Shown in pieces: positions 33,143 to 41,873 of a DNA stretch of 64,000 bases. The number at the start of each line of letters is the position of its first letter. Position 1 is the first letter of the stretch. The stretch comes from Streptomyces coeruleorubidus (lineage in GTDB: Bacteria > Actinomycetota > Actinomycetes > Streptomycetales > Streptomycetaceae). The stretch covers positions 3,887,001 to 3,951,000 of the forward strand of contig NZ_CP023694.1 in NCBI RefSeq assembly GCF_008705135.1, given 5' to 3'. The translations under genes were made by a program, and so were the position numbers. The notes under the pieces were generated by a model, which saw only the letters and a program-made list of their open reading frames with translations, had not been told where the DNA came from and made no database searches.

Positions 33143-34369
33143 TCACCCGAACGAGAAGCCCGTGTACCCCTCGGCCAGGTCGGTTTCGGCGGCGCGGGAG
33201 GAGGCGATGCGGTCCAGCCGGGCGAGCTGGAGCCGGTCCTCGAAGCCGGTCGCGCCGGGGGCGCGGTGCAGGAGGGTCGTCATGTCGTAGGAGAACCGCT
33301 CGGCCTGCCAGATCCGGCGCAGGCAGGTCTCCGAGTAGGCGTCGAGCAGCTCCGGTGAGCCGGTCTCCTGCCGGTGGGCCAGGGCCCGGGCGAACGTCAC
33401 GACGTCGCCGACGGCGAGGTTCAGCCCCTTGGCGCCGGTGGGCGGCACGATGTGGGCCGCGTCGCCGGCGAGGAAGAGGCGGCCGTGGCGCATCGGCTCG
33501 TGGACGTAGGAGCGCATGGGCGTGACCGACTTCTGGGTGATCGGGCCGCGCTCCAGGCGCCAGTCGTCGGCGGTCTCGCAGCGGCGCTCCAGCTCGTCCC
33601 AGATCGCCTCGTCGCTCCACGCCTCGGCGTCGGTGCCGTCGGGCACCTGGAGGTAGAGCCGGGAGACGAAGGATTCAATGGGGAGCGAAGCGACTTCCTT
33701 GGAAGGGTGGTGGCGGGTGACGGGCGGGCGCATGGAGAGGAGCGCGAAGCCGCGGTCGTGGCGGGCGTAGACGAGCTCGTCGTGCGAGGGCGGCACGTCG
33801 GCGAGGATGCCGAGCCAGCCGAAGGGGTACGTCCGTTCGAAGACCTGGACCAGTTCGGCCGGGATCGCCTTGCGGGCCACGCCCCAGAAGCCGTCGCAGC
33901 CGACGACGTACTCGCACTCCAGGACGTCCTCGCGGCCCTCGTGCCGGAAGCGGACGCGCGGGGCGTCGGTGCCGGCGTCCTCCACGGCCAGTGCCTCCGC
34001 CTCGAACAGCAGCGGGCCGCCCTCGGCGAGCTGGAGGGCGATGAGGTCCTTGCAGACCTCGGTCTGGGCGTAGACCATCACGGAGCGTCCGCCGGTGAGG
34101 GCGGGGAAGTCGACGCGGTGACGCCTGCGGTCGAAGCGCAGTTCGATGCCGTCGTGGCGCAGCCCCTCGCGGTCCAGCCGCGCCCCGGCGCCGGCCGCGC
34201 GCAGCACGTCCGCGGTGCCCTGCTCCAGGATGCCGGCGCGCTGCCGCCGCTCGACGTAGGCGCGGTCGCGGATCTCCAGGACGACCGAGTCGATGCCGGC
34301 GTTGTGGAGCAGCCGGGCGAGGAGGAGGCCGGCGGGGCCGGCTCCGATGATGCCGACGGTGGTGCGCAT
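33143..34369 (-). CDS. pobA: 4-hydroxybenzoate 3-monooxygenase with an active-site insertion
   Basis: A 408-residue flavoprotein hydroxylating 4-hydroxybenzoate to protocatechuate with FAD and NAD(P)H. GIIGAGPAGLLLARLL (FAD), VVGCDGFWGVARKAIP and GRLFLAGDAAHIVPPTGAKG (FAD-binding GD motif) are intact. Ser212 and Arg214 match substrate-binding residues of the Pseudomonas enzyme in kind and number. The counterparts of Arg220 and Tyr222 are here Arg237 and Tyr239, so 17 extra residues are inserted in the substrate loop. The rest aligns well. ATG at 34369 with AGAGGG. Adjacent to bldA. Activity is uncertain because of the insertion. Confidence 0.9.
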   Translation of the reverse strand: MRTTVGIIGAGPAGLLLARLLHNAGIDSVVLEIRDRAYVERRQRAGILEQGTADVLRAAGAGARLDREGLRHDGIELRFDRRRHRVDFPALTGGRSVMVYAQTEVCKDLIALQLAEGGPLLFEAEALAVEDAGTDAPRVRFRHEGREDVLECEYVVGCDGFWGVARKAIPAELVQVFERTYPFGWLGILADVPPSHDELVYARHDRGFALLSMRPPVTRHHPSKEVASLPIESFVSRLYLQVPDGTDAEAWSDEAIWDELERRCETADDWRLERGPITQKSVTPMRSYVHEPMRHGRLFLAGDAAHIVPPTGAKGLNLAVGDVVTFARALAHRQETGSPELLDAYSETCLRRIWQAERFSYDMTTLLHRAPGATGFEDRLQLARLDRIASSRAAETDLAEGYTGFSFG

Positions 34370-34398
34370 CGGACGCCCTCTTCTCATCCGTTCGTGTA

Positions 34399-34414
34399 GT
34401 GAAATTTTTTTCAC
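34399..34414. promoter_or_regulatory. Palindrome in the pobA promoter
   Basis: GTGAAATTTTTTTCAC (GTGAAA-N4-TTTCAC), a very A/T-rich palindrome 30 bp before the pobA start in otherwise GC-rich DNA. Probably the operator of a repressor encoded elsewhere. Confidence 0.6.
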
Positions 34415-34503
34415 CATTATTGGATGCGAGTCTCTGACGGCATGCGACCGCTGTCAACGGGTACGCCGCGAACTTCTCAATGAACCACACAGGGATCGGA
34501 AGG

Positions 34504-34587
34504 TGCCCGGAGCCGGACTCGAACCGGCACGCCCGCGAAGGGGCAGCGAGGTTTAAGCTCGCCGTGTCTGCATTCCACCATCCGGGC
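34504..34587 (-). tRNA. bldA: tRNA-Leu (anticodon UAA), bldA
   Basis: Read on the minus strand this folds as a class II leucine tRNA. Acceptor arm GCCCGGA/TCCGGGC, discriminator A at 34504, long variable arm (CTGCCCCTTCGCGGGC), and T-arm GCCGGTTCGAGTCCGGC. The anticodon loop CTTAAAC gives anticodon TAA, which reads the rare UUA codon. This is bldA, the tRNA that makes translation of TTA-containing developmental and antibiotic genes conditional. The terminal CCA is not fully encoded (ACC then T). pobA lies just downstream on the same strand. Confidence 0.95.
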
Positions 34588-34800
34588 AGGCCATGGGCTC
34601 CGCATCGAGGTTCCGAGACTATCGGGACGGGTCCCCCGAACAGCGGAAGGGCGGACCGATGTTGTCTTATTTTATTGACGTCTGAGGGTGCATCAGCACG
34701 TGGAACGCGCCATCCGCACTTGCCAGTAGCCTTGCGTGCGGCTGTCGGCGGCGCATGCGGAATGACGGAATTTCACCGTCTGAACAAGGGCACTCCACCT
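34588..34800. promoter_or_regulatory. bldA upstream region
   Basis: Contains an unusually A/T-rich stretch at 34664-34679 (TTGTCTTATTTTATTG), which on the minus strand gives ATAAAATAAG, a fair -10-like element about 80 bp upstream of the tRNA. No gene recognised. Confidence 0.4.
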
Positions 34801-34866
34801 GTTCTTGACACGGGGTCACTCGGTTCTTGACACGGGGTCACCCGGTTCTTGACACGGGGTCACCCG
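34801..34866. repeat. Three 22-bp tandem repeats with TTGACA cores
   Basis: Units at 34801-34822, 34823-34844 and 34845-34866 read GTTCTTGACACGGGGTCACT or CC then CG, differing at one base. Each holds TTGACA (a -35 hexamer) inside a small inverted repeat TGAC-N5-GTCA. The 22-bp period is about two helical turns. They lie upstream of the ABC exporter operon. Confidence 0.85.
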
Positions 34867-35071
34867 GTTTCCCGGCGCGTTGAGCACTCGCTCCTCCGAC
34901 ACCGGTTCCCCTCAGGGGCGTTCGTCATCCCCAGGTATGACACCGCCCCTCGCGGTCAGACCGCAGTCGGCCCCCGGAACCGGAACAACGGCTGACTACA
35001 CGGCGGCGTGGGACCCGGACGATGGAACGAGTCCTTCCCAGAACACCGCCGTCCGACAGGAGTGTCATCCC

Positions 35072-35842
35072 GTGACCACCGCACCGCTCACCGACCGGGC
35101 CACCGCCGTGGCCGCGCGCGCCACGGATCTGTCGAAGATCTACGGACAGGGTGAGACCCAGGTGGTCGCCCTCGACCGGGTGTCCGTCGACTTCCGGCAG
35201 GCCGAGTTCACCGCGATCATGGGCCCCTCCGGCTCAGGCAAGTCGACGCTGATGCACTGTGTGGCCGGTCTCGACACCTTCTCCTCCGGGTCGGTGCGCA
35301 TCGGCGACACCGAGCTCGGCTCCCTCAAGGACAAGCAGCTGACCAAGCTGCGCCGGGACAAGATCGGCTTCATCTTCCAGGCGTTCAACCTGCTGCCGAC
35401 CCTGACGGCCCTGGAGAACATCACCCTCCCGATGGACATCGCGGGCCGCAAGCCGGACAAGCAGTGGCTGGACTCCGTCATCCGGATGGTGGGTCTGGCG
35501 GACCGGCTCGGCCACCGTCCCGCACAGTTGTCGGGCGGTCAGCAGCAGCGCGTCGCCGTGGCACGGGCGCTGGCTTCCAGGCCCGAGATCATCTTCGGTG
35601 ACGAGCCCACCGGAAACCTCGACTCGCGCTCCGGCGCCGAGGTGCTGGGCTTCCTGCGCAACTCCGTTCGGGAGCTGGGTCAGACGGTGGTGATGGTGAC
35701 TCACGACCCGGTGGCCGCGGCCTACGCGGACCGGGTGATCTTCCTCGCCGACGGACGGATCGTCGACGAGATGTACCGGCCGACGGCCGAGTCGGTCCTG
35801 GACCGCATGAAGGCGTTCGACGCCAAGGGCCGCACCAGCTGA
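35072..35842 (+). CDS. MacB/LolD-type ABC transporter ATP-binding protein
   Basis: A 256-residue ATPase: Walker A GPSGSGKST, Q-loop IFQAFNLLPTLT, signature LSGGQQQRVAVARALA, Walker B IIFGDEPTGNLD, H-loop VTHD. It belongs to the class that drives FtsX/MacB-type permeases, and one follows 38 bp downstream. The frame is open from 34880, but AGGAG nine bases before the GTG at 35072 gives a normal-length protein. Together they probably act in lipoprotein or peptide/antibiotic export at the membrane. Regulation may involve the upstream triple repeat. Confidence 0.92.
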   Translation: MTTAPLTDRATAVAARATDLSKIYGQGETQVVALDRVSVDFRQAEFTAIMGPSGSGKSTLMHCVAGLDTFSSGSVRIGDTELGSLKDKQLTKLRRDKIGFIFQAFNLLPTLTALENITLPMDIAGRKPDKQWLDSVIRMVGLADRLGHRPAQLSGGQQQRVAVARALASRPEIIFGDEPTGNLDSRSGAEVLGFLRNSVRELGQTVVMVTHDPVAAAYADRVIFLADGRIVDEMYRPTAESVLDRMKAFDAKGRTS

Positions 35843-35880
35843 TCCCCCGTCAGGACCGACAGGACTGAGAAGAAGAACCC

Positions 35881-38409
35881 ATGTTCCGTACCGCCTTGCG
35901 CAACGTGCTCGCGCACAAGGCCCGGCTCCTGATGACCGTCCTCGCCGTGATGCTCGGCGTGGCCTTCGTGTCGGGGACCCTGGTCTTCACCAACACCATT
36001 TCCGACGCCTTCCAGAAGAGTTCCGCCAAGGGCTTCGACCAGGTCGACGTCGCCATGACGGCGGACTATCAGGACGCCGAGGGCGACCGGGTCGGCAAGC
36101 TCCACGACCTGACCCAGGCCACGCTCGACGAGAGCGAGCGCGTCCCCGGGGCCGCGTCCGCCATCGGGGTCGTGCAGGGCTTCACCGCCATCGCCGACAA
36201 GGACGGCAAGCTGATCGGCGAGGGCTTCCAGTCGCAGGGCGGCAACTACTGGGGCACCAAGGACCCCCGCTACCCCCTGGTCAGCGGGCACGCCCCCAAG
36301 GGCCGGGGCGAGGTCCTCATCGACTCCGAGACGGCCGAGCGCGCCGGCTACAAGGTCGGTGACACCGTACGCATGTCGGTCGACGGGCCGGTCCTGACCC
36401 CGAAGATCACCGGCATCTTCACCACCGACGACGGCAACGTCGCGGCCGGCGGCAGCCTCACCCTGTTCGACACGGCGACCGCCCAGAAGCTGTTCGGCAA
36501 GGCCGGCGTGTACGACCAGATCGACGTCAAGGCGAAGCCGGGCATCACCCAGGCCGCGCTGAAGGCGGAGCTGGACCAGGCACTGCCCGAGGGCACCGTC
36601 GCGACCACCACGGGCAAGCAGCTCGCCGACGACCAGGCGGAGACGATCGCCCGGTCGATGAGCGGCATGCAGACGGCCCTGCTGGTCTTCGCCGGTATCG
36701 CCCTGTTCGTCGGCACGTTCATCATCGCCAACACCTTCACCATGCTGGTCGCCCAGCGCACCAAGGAGCTGGCGCTGATGCGGGCGGTCGGCGCCTCGCG
36801 GCGGCAGGTGACGCGGTCGGTGCTCATCGAGGCGTTCGTGGTCGGCGCGGTCGCCGCCGTGGCCGGGCTGGTCGCGGGCATCGGCATCGGAGCCGGACTG
36901 CGCTCCCTGATGGGGACGTTCGACGCGACCGTGCCGGACGGGCCGCTCATCATCAAGCCCGCCACGATCCTCACCGCGCTCGCGGTCGGCATCCTGGTGA
37001 CCATGCTGGCGGCGTGGCTGCCGGGCCGCCGGGCCGCGAAGATCCCGCCGGTGGCGGCCATGAACAGCGTGCACGCCAAGGCCACGACCAAGTCGCTGGT
37101 GCTGCGCAACACGCTGGGCGCCCTCGTCTCGGCCGTGGGCATCGCCGTCATCCTGGTGGCCACGACGATGGACGGCTCGGACGGCCAGGTGCCCATGGGC
37201 TTCGGCGCGGTGCTGCTGATCATCGGCGTGTTCATCCTGACCCCTCTGCTGTCCCGCCCGCTGATCGCCGCCGCGGCGCCCGTGCTGCGCGCCTTCGGCA
37301 TCTCCGGCAAGCTGGCCCGGCAGAACTCGGTGCGCAACCCGCGCCGTACGGCCGCCACCGCCTCGGCGCTGATGATCGGCCTGACTCTGATCACCGGTAT
37401 GACGGTGATGGCGGGCAGCCTCCAGCAGGCCATCGAGAAGATGGCGTCGTCGTCGATCAAGGCGGACTACGTGGTGTCCATGGCGAACGGCAACCCGCTG
37501 TCGCCGGACGTCGAGAAGAAGCTGGAGCGGACCGACGGCGTCACCGCCACCAGCCCGATGCTCAACGCCGTCTCCCGGATCGACGGCCAGACCGAGTACC
37601 TGACCGGCGTCAACGGCGCGGCGATCGGCGAGCTGGCCGGCCCGGAGGTCGACACCGGTTCCTTCAAGGTCGGCGGCAGCCGGATCGTCGTGGACAGCGA
37701 GACCGCCAAGTCCTACGGCTGGAAGGCCGGGTCCGCCTTCACGGTCTCCTTCGAGGACGGCAAGAAGCAGAAGCTGACGGTCGCCGGGACCTACGAGAGC
37801 AACGACTTCCTGAGCGGCATCCTGCTCGACCAGGCGACCCTCGCCCCGCACGAGTCGGATCCGTACAACATGAAGGTCATGGTGAAGACCTCCGGCGGCA
37901 CGTCCGGCGCGACGCAGGACAAGCTGGAGAAGGCCCTCGGCACCAACCCGGCGATCAAGGTCCAGGACAAGCAGGCCATCTCCAACGAGATCGCGCAGAT
38001 GTTCACACTGATGCTGAACATGGTCTACGGCCTGCTCGCCATGGCGGTGATCGTGGCGGTCCTCGGGGTCATCAACACCCTGGCGATGTCGGTCTTCGAA
38101 CGCTCCCAGGAGATCGGCATGCTCCGGGCGATCGGCCTGGACCGCAAGGGCATCAAGCGGATGGTCCGTCTGGAATCCCTGGTGATCTCGCTGTTCGGCG
38201 CCGTGCTGGGCATCGGGCTGGGCGTGTTCTTCGGCTGGGCGGCCGGTGAGCTGCTGGCCTCGAGGATGGCGACCTACGAACTGGTCCTGCCCTGGGCCCG
38301 GATGGGTGTCTTCCTGCTGCTGGCCGCGACGGTGGGTGTCCTCGCCGCGCTGTGGCCGGCCCGGCGGGCGGCCCGGCTGAACATGCTGGAGGCGATCAAG
38401 GCGGAGTAG
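35881..38409 (+). CDS. FtsX/MacB-type ABC transporter permease
   Basis: An 842-residue permease with an N-terminal helix (LLMTVLAVMLGVAFVSGTLV) and an extracellular domain of about 200 residues. A first FtsX core of three helices begins near residue 265. A central helix pair and second extracellular domain (about 500-690) follow, then a second FtsX core ending in WPARRAARLNMLEAIKAE. This duplicated ten-helix-like layout is typical of actinobacterial exporters paired with LolD-type ATPases. Substrate unknown. Followed by a very long terminator stem. Confidence 0.92.
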   Translation: MFRTALRNVLAHKARLLMTVLAVMLGVAFVSGTLVFTNTISDAFQKSSAKGFDQVDVAMTADYQDAEGDRVGKLHDLTQATLDESERVPGAASAIGVVQGFTAIADKDGKLIGEGFQSQGGNYWGTKDPRYPLVSGHAPKGRGEVLIDSETAERAGYKVGDTVRMSVDGPVLTPKITGIFTTDDGNVAAGGSLTLFDTATAQKLFGKAGVYDQIDVKAKPGITQAALKAELDQALPEGTVATTTGKQLADDQAETIARSMSGMQTALLVFAGIALFVGTFIIANTFTMLVAQRTKELALMRAVGASRRQVTRSVLIEAFVVGAVAAVAGLVAGIGIGAGLRSLMGTFDATVPDGPLIIKPATILTALAVGILVTMLAAWLPGRRAAKIPPVAAMNSVHAKATTKSLVLRNTLGALVSAVGIAVILVATTMDGSDGQVPMGFGAVLLIIGVFILTPLLSRPLIAAAAPVLRAFGISGKLARQNSVRNPRRTAATASALMIGLTLITGMTVMAGSLQQAIEKMASSSIKADYVVSMANGNPLSPDVEKKLERTDGVTATSPMLNAVSRIDGQTEYLTGVNGAAIGELAGPEVDTGSFKVGGSRIVVDSETAKSYGWKAGSAFTVSFEDGKKQKLTVAGTYESNDFLSGILLDQATLAPHESDPYNMKVMVKTSGGTSGATQDKLEKALGTNPAIKVQDKQAISNEIAQMFTLMLNMVYGLLAMAVIVAVLGVINTLAMSVFERSQEIGMLRAIGLDRKGIKRMVRLESLVISLFGAVLGIGLGVFFGWAAGELLASRMATYELVLPWARMGVFLLLAATVGVLAALWPARRAARLNMLEAIKAE

Positions 38410-38467
38410 CCGAGACGTCGAAGGGCCCCTTTCCCACGGTGGGAAAGGGGCCCTTCGGCGTCTCGGC
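38409..38467. terminator. Very long bidirectional hairpin
   Basis: A near-perfect stem of about 27 bp: GCCGAGACG at the left end, CGTCTCGGC at the right, core GGGCCCCTTTCCCAC/GTGGGAAAGGGGCCC. It starts within the permease stop codon and separates it from convergent cfa. Confidence 0.9.
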
Positions 38468-38490
38468 TCCAGGTTCGGGGGCGGTTGCGC

Positions 38491-39783
38491 TCAGTTCCAG
38501 GTACGGGTGCGCAGCGGCATGCCCGACTCTCCCGATTCGGGGGTCCGCACGGCCAGGACCTGGTTGACGCCGATGCGGTTGTGCTCGAAGGCGAGCGCGG
38601 AGGCGGCCATGTACAGACGCCAGACGCGGGCGCGGCCGGGGCTGGTGAGGTGGACGGCACGCTGCCAGTCGGCCTCCAGGCGGGCGACCCACCGGCGCAG
38701 GGTGAGGGCGTAGTGCTCGCGGATCGACTCGACGTCGCGCACCTCGAACCCGGCGCGCTCCAACTGGGCGACGGTGACGCCGATGGGCTGGAGCTCGCCG
38801 TCGGGGAAGACGTAGGAGTCGATGAACGCGTCGGCGTCGTACGCCGTCTCGTCCCGCTGCGGGCGGCGGGCGATCTGGTGGTTGAGGAGCCGTCCGCCGG
38901 GCTTCAGCAGCCCGTGCAGGTCGGTGGCGTAGTCCAGGTACCGTTCGGCGCCGACGTGTTCGGCCATGCCGATGGAGGAGATCGCGTCGTAGGGCCCGTC
39001 GCGGACGTCGCGGTAGTCCTGGACCCGGATCTCGACCTTGTCGGTGAGGCCCTCGTCGGCGACGCGCTTGCGGGCGTACGCGGCCTGCTCCTGGGAGAGT
39101 GTGACGCCGACGACGCTCACTCCGTGCTCCCGGGCGGCGTGGACGGCCATCGAGCCCCAGCCGCAGCCGACGTCGAGCAGCCGCTGACCGGGGCCCAGGC
39201 CGAGCTTGCGGCAGACCAGTTCGAGCTTGTCGTGCTGGGCCTGTTCGAGGGTGCTCTCGGGGCTGGGCCAGTAGGCGCAGGAGTACACCATGGACGGGCC
39301 GAGGACGATCTCGTAGAAGTCGTTGCCGACGTCGTAGTGGTGGCTGATGGCGCGTCTGTCGGTGCGCTTGGTGTGCAGGTTGCGGCGCGGCCGACGGGCC
39401 TCCTCGCTGGGCGGCGCGGGCGGCAGCGGGGTCCCGGCGAGCTTGACGAGCCCGCGTACGGCGGCGCGGACCTCGGGGTCGCGCAGGGCCTGGGCCAGGG
39501 TGCGGGCGTCCTCGTCGCGCTCCCAGATGTGACCGGCCAGCAGGTCGAGGGTGGTGTAGAGGTCGCCGTCGATGTCGAGATCGCCCGCCACCCAGGCGCG
39601 GGCCAGGCCGAGTTCGCCCGGCTTCCACAGCAGGCGGCGCAGCGCGCGGCGGTTGCGTACGACCAGGGTCGGCGCGCCCGGCGGGCCCGCCTGCGAACCG
39701 TCCCAGGCGCGGATGCGCACGGGTAGCGATACTCCCAGCAACTGTGCGAAGAGGCCCTGGAGCCGCGGCGCGGCGTCTGCCAT
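38491..39783 (-). CDS. cfa: Cyclopropane-fatty-acyl-phospholipid synthase
   Basis: A 430-residue SAM-dependent methyltransferase that adds a methylene bridge to unsaturated acyl chains of membrane phospholipids. An N-terminal lipid-facing domain (about 1-115) precedes ISHHYDVGNDFYEIVLGPSM, SAM motif LLDVGCGWGSMA, and SIGMAEHVGAERY with active-site residues. The C-terminal DSYVFPDGELQPIG is typical. GGAGG before the ATG at 39783. Single gene between terminators. Confidence 0.93.
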   Translation of the reverse strand: MADAAPRLQGLFAQLLGVSLPVRIRAWDGSQAGPPGAPTLVVRNRRALRRLLWKPGELGLARAWVAGDLDIDGDLYTTLDLLAGHIWERDEDARTLAQALRDPEVRAAVRGLVKLAGTPLPPAPPSEEARRPRRNLHTKRTDRRAISHHYDVGNDFYEIVLGPSMVYSCAYWPSPESTLEQAQHDKLELVCRKLGLGPGQRLLDVGCGWGSMAVHAAREHGVSVVGVTLSQEQAAYARKRVADEGLTDKVEIRVQDYRDVRDGPYDAISSIGMAEHVGAERYLDYATDLHGLLKPGGRLLNHQIARRPQRDETAYDADAFIDSYVFPDGELQPIGVTVAQLERAGFEVRDVESIREHYALTLRRWVARLEADWQRAVHLTSPGRARVWRLYMAASALAFEHNRIGVNQVLAVRTPESGESGMPLRTRTWN

Positions 39784-39934
39784 GGTGTACACCTCCGTGA
39801 CGGGGAATCCCGGAATGTCCGACACCACGTAAACACCTGCGGGGCCTCGGCGCAGTCCCCGGCACGCGTCATGTCTGGGCAAAACCACCACTCCGAGGGA
39901 ACCGCAGGAACGCCACAGGAGCACCGCGGGAACG

Positions 39935-39976
39935 CCGAAGGACCTCCCGCACCACGGATGGCGGGAGGTCCTTCGG
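39935..39976 (-). terminator. Terminator after ndh
   Basis: A perfect 16-bp stem, CCGAAGGACCTCCCGC (39935-39950) with 39961-39976, 50 bp past the ndh stop. Confidence 0.88.
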
Positions 39977-40026
39977 TGAAGGTCCTTTGATCAGGTCCTT
40001 CGATCAGGACTTGGAGTAGCCGGAGG

Positions 40027-41439
40027 TCAGGAGGCCTTAGCCTTCTCCTCGGTCTTCTCCTTGGCCTTCGCCTCGGTCTTCTCCTTCGGCGCGGAGGCGA
40101 CCGGGGCCGGCTTGGCGGCCTCGTAGAACTCCTCGCGCGGCGTCTCGATCGCGCCGAGCGAGACGACCTCGCGCTTGAGGAACATGCCGAGCGTCCAGTC
40201 GGCGAAGACGCGGATCTTGCGGTTCCAGGTCGGCATCGCCATGCCGTGGTAGCCACGGTGCATGTACCAGGCGAGACGGCCCTTGAGCTTGATCTTCATC
40301 TTGCCCATGACGATCATCGCGACGCCCTTGTGGAGGCCGAGACCGGCCACCGCTCCCTTGTTGGCGTGGGAGTAGTCCTTCTGCGGGAAGCCCCGCATGC
40401 CGGACAGGACGTTGTCACCGAGGACCCGGGCCTGACGCAGCGCGTGCTGGGCGTTCGGCGGGCACCAGGCGTTCTCGTTGCCCGCCTTGCGGCCGACGAG
40501 GTCCGGGACCTGGGCGTTGTCGCCCGCGGCCCAGATGTAGTCGGTGCCCTTGACCTGGAGGGTGGTCTCGCAGTCGACGTGGCCGCGCGGCCCGAGGGGC
40601 AGGCCGTAGCGGGAGAGGACCGGGTTCGGCTTGACGCCGGCGGTCCAGACGATGGTGTTCGAGTCGACCTCGAGGCCGTTCTTCAGCACCACGTGGCCGT
40701 CGACGCAGGAGTCCATGGAAGTGGACAGGTAGACCTCGACACCGCGGCCCTCGAGGTGCTCCTTGCCGTACTTGCCGAGCTTGGGGCCGACCTCGGGGAG
40801 GATCTTGTCGGCGGCGTCGACCAGGATGAACCGCATGTCCTCACGGGACACGTTCTTGTAGTACTTCGCCGCGTCGCGGGCAAGGTCCTCGACCTCGCCG
40901 ATGGTCTCCGCACCGGCGAAACCGCCGCCCACGAAGACGAAGGTCAGCGCCTTGCGGCGGATCTCCTCGTCGTTGGTGGAGTCGGCCTTGTCGAGCTGCT
41001 CGAGGACGTGGTTGCGCAGGCCGATGGCCTCCTCGATGCCCTTCATGCCGATGCCCTGTTCGGCGAGGCCGGGGATCGGGAAGGTGCGGGAGACCGCGCC
41101 GAGCGCGACGACCAGGTAGTCGAAGGGCAGCTCGTACGCCTCGCCGACCAGCGGCGCGATCGTGGCGACCTTGCGGTCCTGGTCGATGGTGGTGACCCGG
41201 CCGGTGAGGACCTCCGCCTTCGGCAGCACGCGTCGCAGCGGGACGACGACGTGGCGCGGGGAGATGTTGCCGGCGGCGGCTTCGGGGAGGAAGGGCTGGT
41301 AGGTCATGTACGACCGGGGGTCGACGACCGTGACGGTCGCCTCGCCGTAGCGCATCTTCTTGAGAATGCGCCGAGCTGCGTACAGGCCTACGTACCCACC
41401 GCCTACTACGAGGATCCTGGGACGCTCCGTGGTGCTCAT
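40027..41439 (-). CDS. ndh: Type II NADH dehydrogenase
   Basis: A 470-residue membrane-associated flavoprotein that passes electrons from NADH to menaquinone without pumping protons. FAD site ILVVGGGYVGLYAARRIL, NADH site FVFVGGGFAGAETIGEVEDL, and the C-terminal amphipathic region (AWYMHRGYHGMAMPTWNRKI) are present. A Lys/Glu-rich tail (EKTEAKAKEKTEEKAK) is appended. No strong ribosome site at the ATG at 41439. A Rex-like palindrome lies 243 bp upstream of it, fitting redox control as known for S. coelicolor ndh. Confidence 0.94.
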   Translation of the reverse strand: MSTTERPRILVVGGGYVGLYAARRILKKMRYGEATVTVVDPRSYMTYQPFLPEAAAGNISPRHVVVPLRRVLPKAEVLTGRVTTIDQDRKVATIAPLVGEAYELPFDYLVVALGAVSRTFPIPGLAEQGIGMKGIEEAIGLRNHVLEQLDKADSTNDEEIRRKALTFVFVGGGFAGAETIGEVEDLARDAAKYYKNVSREDMRFILVDAADKILPEVGPKLGKYGKEHLEGRGVEVYLSTSMDSCVDGHVVLKNGLEVDSNTIVWTAGVKPNPVLSRYGLPLGPRGHVDCETTLQVKGTDYIWAAGDNAQVPDLVGRKAGNENAWCPPNAQHALRQARVLGDNVLSGMRGFPQKDYSHANKGAVAGLGLHKGVAMIVMGKMKIKLKGRLAWYMHRGYHGMAMPTWNRKIRVFADWTLGMFLKREVVSLGAIETPREEFYEAAKPAPVASAPKEKTEAKAKEKTEEKAKAS

Positions 41440-41873
41440 GCCATCGAGTATCCACCCGCCTCAGGGGGGTAGCTCGTGCGCCCCTTCACAAGCTCTTCCG
41501 AGGGGTGTGTTATCCTCCGCGACTCCCGTGATCCATGTCATGGTGACAACCGGGTCCCTTTGTGCACTGCGGACCGTTGTCAATGCCGCGTGAGCTGCCT
41601 CTCTGGCCCGCCGGCCCCCCTGTGAGTGCTCCGCCGGACCCTCCTCCGGCGACCTCTCCGGGCGCGCCCATATCATGCTTCTGAACACGTTCAAAGGGCT
41701 GTCGGGCCCCCCAGAAGGGTCAACGCGGCCCTTCCAGTCGCCCTGGAGTGCCGAATTCCTTGTGAAGAACTTCACGAACTTTTCCGGGGGCCTGCCCCCG
41801 AGGGGCGCACGCGCGCCCCTCGGACCCGCTCAAACGTGATCCTTGCCTGCTCAGAAGCGGCCTGGAGCCTGTC
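41440..41873. promoter_or_regulatory. ndh leader and promoter region
   Basis: A 434-bp stretch with no gene. On the minus strand TTGAAC at 41694-41689 can act as -35, overlapping the Rex-like box, which predicts a leader over 200 nt. Another TTGACA is at about 41583-41578 on the same strand, a possible second promoter. The remainder is featureless to me. Confidence 0.45.
41682..41693. promoter_or_regulatory. Rex-like redox operator
   Basis: TGAACACGTTCA is a perfect 12-bp palindrome matching the core of the Streptomyces Rex operator (TGTGAACNNNTTCACA). It overlaps a putative -35 of ndh. Confidence 0.7.

Noticed and set aside
35722..37851. A 709-codon antisense frame over the ABC permease
   Set aside because: Arg/Gly/His-rich shadow with no start signal; the plus-strand permease is clear.
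41461..41775. A 104-codon minus-strand gene between ndh and ppx
   Set aside because: It would cross the Rex-like box and putative promoter, lacks a ribosome site and shows no domain.
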